DNA of 64,000 bases from assembly GCA_947493995.1 (NCBI GenBank), contig CANLTJ010000002.1:310001-374000 (forward strand). Reading direction: 5' to 3'. Below, in pieces: positions 43,476 through 50,897 of this stretch. The position numbers were made by a program, and so were the translations under genes. The stretch comes from an uncultured Arachnia sp. Its GTDB lineage: Bacteria > Actinomycetota > Actinomycetes > Propionibacteriales > Propionibacteriaceae. How positions within the stretch are numbered: the first letter of the stretch is position 1; every line of letters begins with the position of its first letter. The notes below the pieces were generated by a model that was given only the letters and a program-made list of their open reading frames with translations, had not been told where the DNA came from and did not search any database.

Positions 43476-44341
43476 AACACCTCCACGAGTTTGTCCACGG
43501 CGGCGGCGACGTCGTCTCCCCGTGGAAAAAGTAGCGCCCGTCCGATGACGAGCCCTTTGACACCTGGTAGCTGCATCGCGGTACCCCAGTGGTGCACAGA
43601 TGCATCGAGGTCTTCTGACACCTCACCGCCCAGAAGTAGGCAGGGCAAGGTGGTTGCCGTCATGACGCGTTCCATCTCCGGGATGCAGGGCACCTTCAAC
43701 CACGTCCGCGCCGATGTGCGTCCCAGGCCGGACGCAATGGCCATGGACCGCATGACGGATTCGGGCGTGAGGTCGTTGATGAGGGCACCCCTGTGGCGAT
43801 GGGACATGAACGGCTCGATGAGGGAGATCTTTTGTGCTTCCGCAAGTTCGTTCACGGCCTCTGAGGTTCTCTCCAGCATGGCCGACGTTGCCGGGTCACC
43901 CAGGGCAATCCGCAGCAGCATCTTGCCGCCGTCGATACCGCTCTCGACGATCCCGGGTGCGTCATAGGCCGTCATGCGGTCGTCCACCTCGAAGACCGAA
44001 CCGCTCAGCCCGGACCGATTCATCGAACCGAAGACTGTCTTTCCGTCGAGCGCACCCAACAGCGTGAGATCCTCCACCATGTCAGGAGCGCCGAGGAAGC
44101 CGTTGACGCCGGGACGGGACAGGGCTGTGCAGCAGCGCTCCAACAACTCCTCGCGCGAGGCCATGGCGCTCTCATTGCCGCCCGCTGACAGAGCGCCACG
44201 GGCAGGATGATCGGCTGCAACCACAAGTAAAGTGCGTCCTTCGCGGGCCGGATCACCGGGAACGCGGTTGCGCATGGCATCTGCGATGGCATCCGGTGTC
44301 GCGAACCGGGTTGCAGACAGAAATGCGGAGAGCCGTGTCAT
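43472..44341 (-). CDS. Cgl0159-family class I aldolase (DeoC/LsrF-like)
   Basis: 289-aa TIM-barrel protein of the family named after Corynebacterium Cgl0159. Seen: LLVVAADHPARGALSAGG near the N-terminus, FGSMNRSGLSGSVFEVDDR, LIEPFMSHRHRG, and TWLKVPCIPEM, whose Lys is a good Schiff-base candidate, then LPCLLLGGEVSED. No class II IolJ aldolase is found in the window, so by place in the operon it probably splits 2-deoxy-5-keto-gluconate 6-phosphate into DHAP and malonate semialdehyde. It overlaps iolC and iolB by 4 bp each. Confidence 0.82.
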   Translation of the reverse strand: MTRLSAFLSATRFATPDAIADAMRNRVPGDPAREGRTLLVVAADHPARGALSAGGNESAMASREELLERCCTALSRPGVNGFLGAPDMVEDLTLLGALDGKTVFGSMNRSGLSGSVFEVDDRMTAYDAPGIVESGIDGGKMLLRIALGDPATSAMLERTSEAVNELAEAQKISLIEPFMSHRHRGALINDLTPESVMRSMAIASGLGRTSARTWLKVPCIPEMERVMTATTLPCLLLGGEVSEDLDASVHHWGTAMQLPGVKGLVIGRALLFPRGDDVAAAVDKLVEVL

Positions 44342-45306
44342 GGACGTCCACCGGCGTCACTTGAGGTGGTCCTCACAAGCTCTTCCACCTCATCGGTGGT
44401 GGGCATGGCAGTGGAACACTCGAGCCTCGAAGCCACAATGGCCCCGGCGACGGAAGCAAAAGCGACGATGCGGTGGAGGTCCCAGCCGCTCAGCAGTCCG
44501 TGACAGACCGCACCGCCGAAGGCATCACCGGCCCCCAGTCCATTGAGCACCGTCACGCGCGTCGCTGGCACGAAGGTGCGGTCATCACGTGACTTGGCCA
44601 ACGTGCCGACCATGCCCTGTTTGACGATGGCAACGTCGACGCCCCGATCGAGAAGAGCATCGGCAGCCCTTTCGGGATCACTCTCCCCCACCGCCACCCG
44701 GCACTCCTCCACATTCCCTATGGCCACATCCACACCGGCCAACAACTCTCCAATGTGCTTCGAGGCGGTGGCCTCGTCGGGCCAGAATCGCGGCCGGTAG
44801 TCCAGATCCAGGACAGTGAGTCCACCGGAGCGAGCAGCGAGCGCCGCGTGATGGCCGGCGCGCGACGGCGTGGCCGAGAGACCGCTGGAGGTCAGCCACA
44901 AAATCTTGTAGTCCGCCAACCGGGCCGGCAGATCCTGGACCGTGAGTTCCAGATCAGGCGTGGTGGGCTGACGATAGAAGAAGAGGGGGAAGTGATCGGG
45001 GGGGAAAATCTCACAGAAGGTGACGGGGGTGTTGTAGGAGGGGTTGGTGACCACGTGTGAGGCATCCACGCCCAGCCGCTCCAGTTCCTTGACGACAAAC
45101 ACCCCGAATGGATCATCACCGACACCTGTGAGCACCGACACGCCGTGCCCATGCCGGGCAGCAGCAACACCCACATTGGTGGCTGAGCCTCCGAGGAACT
45201 TGCCGAAGGTTGTGACGTCCTCCAGTTTCACCCCCACTTCAAGGGGGTAGAGATCGACGCTGCAACGACCGATCGTCAGGACATCCGGCGCCCATGAACC
45301 ATCCAC
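44338..45306 (-). CDS. iolC: 5-dehydro-2-deoxygluconokinase
   Basis: PfkB/ribokinase-fold kinase, 322 aa. Seen: DVLTIGRCSVDLYP, GGSATNVGVAAARHG, LTGVGDDPFG, YRQPTTPDLEL, the DYRPRFWPDE segment specific to IolC and the catalytic LNGLGAGDAFGGAV with base Asp. GTG start with AAGGAGG upstream. It heads the operon; a GT-N4-AC site lies 60 bp upstream between it and the divergent regulator gene. Confidence 0.95.
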   Translation of the reverse strand: MDGSWAPDVLTIGRCSVDLYPLEVGVKLEDVTTFGKFLGGSATNVGVAAARHGHGVSVLTGVGDDPFGVFVVKELERLGVDASHVVTNPSYNTPVTFCEIFPPDHFPLFFYRQPTTPDLELTVQDLPARLADYKILWLTSSGLSATPSRAGHHAALAARSGGLTVLDLDYRPRFWPDEATASKHIGELLAGVDVAIGNVEECRVAVGESDPERAADALLDRGVDVAIVKQGMVGTLAKSRDDRTFVPATRVTVLNGLGAGDAFGGAVCHGLLSGWDLHRIVAFASVAGAIVASRLECSTAMPTTDEVEELVRTTSSDAGGRP

Positions 45307-45365
45307 CTTCTCGGACCTCCTTCGTCACCTCCAGTCTGCCCCAGCAAAGATGTCCGGTCAATTAT

Positions 45366-45376
45366 TTGTCCATACA
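45366..45376. promoter_or_regulatory. Candidate operator TTGTCCATACA between iolC and the regulator gene
   Basis: GT-N4-AC site matching TTGTCCGAACA at 39472 in 9 of 11 bases. Position allows control of both divergent genes. Confidence 0.6.
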
Positions 45377-45467
45377 TGGCGAAGGTCGTTGACAGCGCTA
45401 CCATGAGTTCATGGCACGGCGCCGCGCACCCAGCGCGTCATGACCACTCGCATAACAAGGGGTTTGG

Positions 45468-46211
45468 ATGAGCAAAGCACACACACCGGTGATCACGATC
45501 GAGCGCGATTCGGCCATTCCCCTGTATGAACAGATCGCCAGACCCATCGAGGTTGCGATCCTGTCAGGAGAGCTTCCTGCTGGGGCCATGATTGAGGACG
45601 AGGTCTCCATGGCGGCCCGGCTGGACGTCGCCCGCCCGACAGCGCGTCGCGCGCTGCAGGAACTCGTCAACAAGGGACTGCTCTCGCGTCGTCGCGGAGT
45701 GGGCACTCGGGTCACCCCCACTCACGTGCACCGCCCCATGAAGCTGTCCTCACTCAACGAAGACCTTTCCGATGCGGGTTTCACTCCCAGCACAAAGGTA
45801 CTCAATTACCTCGTCAGGGAGGCCGACGCCGAGGAGGCGGAACTGCTGGGCATCCAGCCAGGAGACGGTGTTCTCTCCGTCCGTCGTCTTCGCTTCGCGG
45901 ACGATCATCCGCTGGCCATCCTCAGCAACATCATTCCTCTCGACATTGCCCCGACATGGCAGGAACTCGGCGCACATGGCCTGTATCGCTGCCTGAGCAA
46001 CCGAGGGGTTCTCATCGCTTCCGCGCAGCAAGAGATCGGCGCCCGGGGCGCCGACGCGGAGGAAGCCACAACACTCGGCGAAGACGTGGGCGCACCACTG
46101 CTGACCATGCATAGAGTGGGACGCAATGCTGAGGGACGCTCCGTCGAGATCGGCGACCATGTCTACCGCCCCGGACTGTACTCGTTCAAATTCTCTCTCT
46201 TCAGCAGCTGA
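45468..46211 (+). CDS. iolR: GntR/HutC-family regulator of the inositol genes
   Basis: 247 aa. N-terminal winged helix (PLYEQIARPIEVAILSGELPAGAMI, LDVARPTARRALQELVNKGLLSRRRGVGTRV) and C-terminal UTRA ligand domain (about 90-240, FTPSTKVLNYLVREADAEEAELLG and DHVYRPGLYSFKFSLF). HutC-type proteins bind GT-N4-AC palindromes; such sites occur at most promoters of this cluster. The name iolR is based on context. It is divergent from iolC. Confidence 0.85.
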   Translation: MSKAHTPVITIERDSAIPLYEQIARPIEVAILSGELPAGAMIEDEVSMAARLDVARPTARRALQELVNKGLLSRRRGVGTRVTPTHVHRPMKLSSLNEDLSDAGFTPSTKVLNYLVREADAEEAELLGIQPGDGVLSVRRLRFADDHPLAILSNIIPLDIAPTWQELGAHGLYRCLSNRGVLIASAQQEIGARGADAEEATTLGEDVGAPLLTMHRVGRNAEGRSVEIGDHVYRPGLYSFKFSLFSS

Positions 46212-46216
46212 GTTCG

Positions 46217-46252
46217 TTTGTACTGACAAGAGCTTGACTTAGTGCGGACATT
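46217..46252. promoter_or_regulatory. Two candidate operators before the transaldolase gene
   Basis: TTTGTACTGACAA (46217-46229) and AGTGCGGACATT (46241-46252) both hold the GT-N4-AC spacing, their cores starting 22 bp apart, about two helical turns. They place the transaldolase in the same regulon. Confidence 0.55.
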
Positions 46253-46318
46253 CAAGTTGACTAAGAGCGTCTCACATCCGCCGGCGATGCAGCCGTCCGT
46301 TCTTCTCAGGAGCATTCG

Positions 46319-47398
46319 ATGACCGATATCACCCCCGCCCCCGGCCCACTGCTGGAAGCAACCCGCACCACCTCCACTGCTCTGTGGAACGACTCCTCAG
46401 ATCTCGATGAGCTGAAGCAGTCCATCTCCTTCGGGGGCGTGGGCGCCACGTGCAACCCGGTCATCGCCTACACCACCATCAAGAATCACCTTGACGTCTG
46501 GGTGCCGCGCATCCGCGCCATCGCAGACGCCCATCCCACGTGGGGAGAGTCGGAGATCGGATGGCAGGCCGTCAAGGACATGTCCGTCGAAGCCGCAGAC
46601 CTTCTCAAGTCGATCTTTGATGAACACAATGGCCGCAACGGGCGGTTGTCCGTCCAGACTGACCCTCGCCTCCACCGCGACGCGGACGCCATCGTGGCGC
46701 AGGCCGTCGAATTCCACGAGTTGGCAGACAACATCGTCGTGAAAATTCCTGCAACGACCGTAGGAATCAAGGCCATTGAGGATGCGACGGCAAAGGGCGT
46801 GAGTATCAACGTCACCGTCTCGTTCTCCGTGCCGCAGGCAGTACGTGCAGCCGAGGCCATCGAGCGCGGACTGGATCGCCGCGAGGCCGACGGCCACGAC
46901 ATTTCGCACATGGGCCCCGTGGTCACCATCATGGGTGGGCGCCTGGACGACTGGCTCAAGGAAGTCGTGGCCAAGGAGGCCATTTTCTTCGACATGTCGG
47001 CCCTGGAGTGGGCGGGGGTGGCTTGCCTCAAGAAGGCACACGCCATCTTCACCGAGCGAGGATTCCGCTCGCGCGTTCTCTCAGCCGCCTTCCGCAACGT
47101 GAACCAGTGGGCGTCCCTGGTGGGCGGGGACCTGGTGGTCTCACCGCCGTTCAAGTGGCAGCAGATCATCAACAATTCCGACTACACAGCAGTCTCACGC
47201 ATTGACGAGCCCGTGGCCCAGGAGTACCTCGATGAGCTGAACCGCCTTGAGGATTTCCGTCGCGCCTACGATGAGGACGGCATGACGGTGGAAGAGTTCG
47301 ACAACTTCGGCCCCACTCGCAAGACACTTCGCCAGTTCTTGGCCGCGGATGCAGATCTCGACGCACTCGTGCGAGACATCATCGTCCCTGCTCCCTGA
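46319..47398 (+). CDS. Transaldolase-family protein
   Basis: 359-aa class I aldolase fold. Seen: GGVGATCNPVIAYTTIK (TSNPTI equivalent), QTDPRLHRDADAIV, the Schiff-base Lys in NIVVKIPATTVG, GVSINVTVSFSVPQA and TIMGGRLDDWLK. Typical transaldolase has SPFVGRxDDW; here MGGRLDDW. TCAGGAG precedes the ATG. No pentose phosphate genes are near; promoter sites and position link it to inositol metabolism. Its substrate may differ from sedoheptulose 7-phosphate. Confidence 0.85.
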   Translation: MTDITPAPGPLLEATRTTSTALWNDSSDLDELKQSISFGGVGATCNPVIAYTTIKNHLDVWVPRIRAIADAHPTWGESEIGWQAVKDMSVEAADLLKSIFDEHNGRNGRLSVQTDPRLHRDADAIVAQAVEFHELADNIVVKIPATTVGIKAIEDATAKGVSINVTVSFSVPQAVRAAEAIERGLDRREADGHDISHMGPVVTIMGGRLDDWLKEVVAKEAIFFDMSALEWAGVACLKKAHAIFTERGFRSRVLSAAFRNVNQWASLVGGDLVVSPPFKWQQIINNSDYTAVSRIDEPVAQEYLDELNRLEDFRRAYDEDGMTVEEFDNFGPTRKTLRQFLAADADLDALVRDIIVPAP

Positions 47399-47461
47399 TT
47401 CCGTTGGGAAGGCCAGTCACTGTCCATGTGGTCGATCTGTGGTCTTCCGGAGACAACAGGT

Positions 47462-47486
47462 CCGGCGCCCCTTGTCAGGGTGCCGG
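47462..47486 (+). terminator. Hairpin after the transaldolase gene
   Basis: CCGGCGCCC, loop CTTGTCA, GGGTGCCGG: 9-bp stem with one G-T pair, 64 bp after the stop. No T-run. The rest of the 220-bp gap shows nothing clear. Confidence 0.5.
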
Positions 47487-47618
47487 GCCGTAGGTCGGGA
47501 TGGCTGAACCGCGCCGATGCGGTGTTCAAACCTGTCGCGATGCCGTCATGGGCAAAGAAGGACTCACAGGCGCCACACGAGCTGACGCCTCACGCTCCCG
47601 TAGCATTGTCACGTCACG

Positions 47619-48503
47619 TCACGAGAGAATCGCCTTGCTGATCGCATCGAGTTCTGCACGTGACAGCTGCAGATCCCAGGCCAGTGCGGAGTCCCGGATG
47701 GACTCGGGGCGTGAGGCGCCGGGGATGGGAATGACGTGATCGCCGAGCGAGAGCTCCCACGCCAGCGTGACCTGCTGTGGGCTGACGTCGTGGTTGCTGG
47801 CCACCTCAGCCAGGGCCGGATACGTCTCACCAACACGCTTGGCATCACCACCTGTTCCCCCCAGAGGTGACCACGGCAGAAACGCGATCCCATTTTCGCC
47901 GCAAAGGTCCAGCTCTGGTTTGCTCGTGTGATGGAACTTGGGCGAGAACTCGTTCTGGACCGCTGCGAGACCGCCGTCGCCCAGCACCTCGATGGCCACC
48001 TCGATCTCCTCGACGTTGGCGTTCGAGATGCCGATCTCCTTGATCAGCCCCTCCTTCTTCAGATCCGCGAAGGTGCCGATGACATCGGAGTAGAGGCGGT
48101 GTCGGTCCGGACGGTGCCAGTAGTAGAGATCGACGACGTCCACTTCCAGGTCGTCCATCGACTGCTGCACGGCCTTGCGCAGATACTCCGGGGAGCCGTC
48201 GCGTCCGATCCCTTCGGGGCCGTGAACGATGCCACCCTTGGTGGCAATGACGACGTCATCCGGCCTGCCGCCGTAGGCCTTCAGCGCCTTGGCCACGAGC
48301 TTCTCGTTGTGGCCCATTTGGTCCCAACTGGGCGCGTAGATGTCGGCAGTATCGATGAGTGTGACACCTGCGTCGAGGGCGGCGTGGATGGTCGCGATTG
48401 CTTGTTCTTCACTCGGCAGCTCTCCCCTGCTCATGGAGGCCGGCATGGCTCCCAGGCCGATCGGAGAGACGTGGAATTGACCGAGGGCTCGTTGTTTCGT
48501 CAT
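47619..48503 (-). CDS. Aldo/keto reductase
   Basis: 294-aa NADPH-dependent oxidoreductase, TIM barrel. Seen: GLGAMPASM, VTLIDTADIYAP with the catalytic Asp/Tyr, IATKGGI with catalytic Lys, DLYYWHRPDR with His, IGISNANVEEIE and IPIPGASRPESI. Start at ATG 48503, since TATGGT lies 7 nt upstream (48511-48516); ATG 48515 overlaps that hexamer. Divergent from the MFS gene, also leaderless. Physiological substrate unknown. Confidence 0.9.
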   Translation of the reverse strand: MTKQRALGQFHVSPIGLGAMPASMSRGELPSEEQAIATIHAALDAGVTLIDTADIYAPSWDQMGHNEKLVAKALKAYGGRPDDVVIATKGGIVHGPEGIGRDGSPEYLRKAVQQSMDDLEVDVVDLYYWHRPDRHRLYSDVIGTFADLKKEGLIKEIGISNANVEEIEVAIEVLGDGGLAAVQNEFSPKFHHTSKPELDLCGENGIAFLPWSPLGGTGGDAKRVGETYPALAEVASNHDVSPQQVTLAWELSLGDHVIPIPGASRPESIRDSALAWDLQLSRAELDAISKAILS

Positions 48504-48552
48504 GCACTCGACCATAGTCTTCAGGGGGGCACCCGAGGCACCTGTGGGTGGC

Positions 48553-48558
48553 TAGAGT
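48553..48558 (+). promoter_or_regulatory. -10 hexamer TAGAGT of a leaderless gene
   Basis: TAGAGT-N7-GTG (48566), identical in box and spacing to the glycosyltransferase at 10658. Confidence 0.55.
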
Positions 48559-48565
48559 CGGCCAC

Positions 48566-49912
48566 GTGGCAACTGGTCAGCGTGTGTATGAGGCTTTGGT
48601 CAGGCAACGCCGGGGAACCGGCGACGACCTCCCCGGCGAGGTTGAGCGCAACGTTCCGGGCAATGCCCTCCGGCTGATCGGGGCGGCCGCACTGCAGTCC
48701 TCCGGCGACCAGAGCGTCAAGGCCTCCACGGTGCTGCCCTGGCTGTTCAACGCCCTCGGTGTACCGACGGCACTCACAGGTTTCCTCGTACCGATTCGCG
48801 AGTCCGGCTCTATGCTTCCGCAGGCGGCACTTACGCCGCTGGTCATGCGGGTGAAGCACCGCAAGTGGGTGTTCGTCACCGGCGCCCTCGTTCAAGCAGT
48901 CTCCGTGGCATGCATGGCGCTCGTGGCAGCGCTCAGCACCGGCCTCCTCGCAGGCGTCCTCATTCTTGGTGCGCTGGCCATCTTCTCCCTGGGACGCAGC
49001 CTGTCCTCCATCTCCTCCAAGGATGTCCAGGGACGCACCATTCCGAAGGGCGAGCGAGGGCAGATCACCGGCCTCTCCACCACCGCGTCCGGAATCGTTG
49101 CCATCACACTGGGACTGGCGCTGCGCGTGTTCGGGGGCGGGGAACTTTCCGCCGGTCAGCTCGCGTGGCTGCTGGCGGGTGGCGCCCTGCTGTGGGTGGT
49201 GGCGGCATGGGTGTACTCCACTGTCGCGGAGCCAGCGGAAGAGGTCGATGCCACGCAGAGCTCAACCGGCCGCACTTCGGAGGACGAAGGACAGGCAACC
49301 GGCTGGCTTCGCCGCAGTATCGCACTGCTGCGGGACGACGCGCCGTTTCGCCGCTTCGTCGCGGTCCGTAGCCTCCTGCTGGTCTCATCACTGAGTCCGC
49401 CGTTCATCGTGACGCTGGCCGTGTCGTATGACACTGACACTCTCTTCGGGTTGGGGGTGTTCATCGTCGCGTCGGGCGTCTCGTCGCTCATCGCTGGGCC
49501 TCTGTTCGGTCGCTTCGCCGATCGATCGAGCCGCAGTCTCATGGCGGTCGGTGCGTTCGTGGCGTCAGCTGTGCTGATCCTTGTGATCGTCGTGGGTCTC
49601 CTGCCCGGTACCAACGACGCCTCGGCGCTCCGCGGTGGGCTGCTGGTCGGGGCGTACTTTGTGGTCACGCTCGTCCACACCGGGGTGCGGATGGGCCGCA
49701 AGACGTATGTCGTCGACATGGCCATGGGGGATCAACGCACTGAGTACGTGGCAGTGTCGAACTCCGCCATGGGTGTGATCCTGCTGGCCACCGGCGGCGT
49801 GACTGCCGGACTGGCCACTCTCGGCGTGTACTGGGCACTGGGATTCCTCGCCGTACTGGGCATCATCGGAGTCGTGGGAGCCATTCGACTCCCCGAGGTG
49901 TCCGCAGGCTGA
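48566..49912 (+). CDS. MFS transporter
   Basis: About 448 aa with twelve hydrophobic helices. Seen: LQSSGDQSVKASTVLPWL in helix 1, a long loop DATQSSTGRTSEDEGQATGW between halves, and GPLFGRFADRSSRSLM (motif A-like GxxxDRxxRR) in the second half, then MAMGDQRTEYVAVSNSAMG. Efflux or permease role; substrate unknown. GTG start by leaderless geometry; an upstream GTG at 48548 overlaps the promoter box. Confidence 0.85.
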   Translation: MATGQRVYEALVRQRRGTGDDLPGEVERNVPGNALRLIGAAALQSSGDQSVKASTVLPWLFNALGVPTALTGFLVPIRESGSMLPQAALTPLVMRVKHRKWVFVTGALVQAVSVACMALVAALSTGLLAGVLILGALAIFSLGRSLSSISSKDVQGRTIPKGERGQITGLSTTASGIVAITLGLALRVFGGGELSAGQLAWLLAGGALLWVVAAWVYSTVAEPAEEVDATQSSTGRTSEDEGQATGWLRRSIALLRDDAPFRRFVAVRSLLLVSSLSPPFIVTLAVSYDTDTLFGLGVFIVASGVSSLIAGPLFGRFADRSSRSLMAVGAFVASAVLILVIVVGLLPGTNDASALRGGLLVGAYFVVTLVHTGVRMGRKTYVVDMAMGDQRTEYVAVSNSAMGVILLATGGVTAGLATLGVYWALGFLAVLGIIGVVGAIRLPEVSAG

Positions 49913-49984
49913 GCCGTCCGGGCGCTGGAGGGCGGCCTTTCAAGTCTCAGTGCTCTCCGACCCAACAGTCTGTCCATGGACACA

Positions 49985-49990
49985 TACCCT
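49985..49990 (+). promoter_or_regulatory. -10 hexamer TACCCT of a leaderless gene
   Basis: TACCCT is followed by 7 nt and ATG 49998. Confidence 0.4.
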
Positions 49991-49997
49991 TGTGAAC

Positions 49998-50795
49998 ATG
50001 TCCGATTCATCCTTCCGGCGTCCGGGTTCACCCTCGGAACCCTCTCCGGAAGAGTGGCCGTACGAGCCGCCACAAGCTGATCCCGAGACGCCGCTGGACG
50101 AGTCCGACTTGTCCGCGAGCCAAGCGGAAGTGGGCCCCACCGACTCCTCGGACCGGTCCCCGACTCAGCCATTCCGTCCGCCTGGGCATCGACCAAGCCG
50201 GATCCTGATTGCCGGTCTCGTCGGGCTCCTGCTGGGCGGGGGGATCGTTGGTTGGATGTCGACGTTCCTCTCGCGCGAGCCGGAACCGATCCCCATCACG
50301 CTGGATGTGTTTCCCGAGTACATCGGCAACCTCCCGCGGCCCGATCTCGATCCTGCAATGATCGGCGATCCGGAAGCCGTCGAACAGTTCCGGCTGGCCT
50401 TTCAGGACCAGCGGGAGACATACAGATTCGCGTACGGGGCCGACGGTGCAACCGTGGACTATGGCCAGTTCCTCCTCACGATCGTGAACGGTTCCCAGTC
50501 ACTTCCCCTGCCTTCCGATGCGGAGGGCAGCCCTGGCAACGCGTCGCCGGTCCTCATCTCGCTCGACTCGGACGCCATCTCCTGCACGTTCCGTCCTGAA
50601 GTGGGGCTGTACGACAGTGCCGTTCTTCAGACGCCCGCAGACCTGAGGGCGCAGGGGTGGACCCAGTGTGTCCTGAACGATCGTGACCGGCACATCAGCC
50701 TGAAGCTCGAAAGCCGGGTTACCGGACGCTCGGCGCGAACGTCCGCACGATTCGAGAACATTCTGGAACGGGTGCAAAGATCGTTGAACTCGTGA
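49998..50795 (+). CDS. Hypothetical single-pass membrane protein
   Basis: 265 aa. Seen: a disordered N-terminal part rich in Ser, Pro and Glu (residues 1-65), a membrane helix ILIAGLVGLLLGGGIVGWMSTF (about 72-93), then an extracytoplasmic domain with LDVFPEYIGNLPRP, two cysteines (ISCTFRPEVG and WTQCVLND) that could form a disulfide, and a basic C-terminus. No family recognised. It stands between the MFS gene and recQ. Confidence 0.75.
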   Translation: MSDSSFRRPGSPSEPSPEEWPYEPPQADPETPLDESDLSASQAEVGPTDSSDRSPTQPFRPPGHRPSRILIAGLVGLLLGGGIVGWMSTFLSREPEPIPITLDVFPEYIGNLPRPDLDPAMIGDPEAVEQFRLAFQDQRETYRFAYGADGATVDYGQFLLTIVNGSQSLPLPSDAEGSPGNASPVLISLDSDAISCTFRPEVGLYDSAVLQTPADLRAQGWTQCVLNDRDRHISLKLESRVTGRSARTSARFENILERVQRSLNS

Positions 50796-50897
50796 CGTCG
50801 AATCAACCACCCGACGCACCTTCACAAACTCTCGGACAAAGCCCACACCCATGAGGAGCGGAACACCACTGTCAGCGGTGCGTGACAGGGTGGGCGC

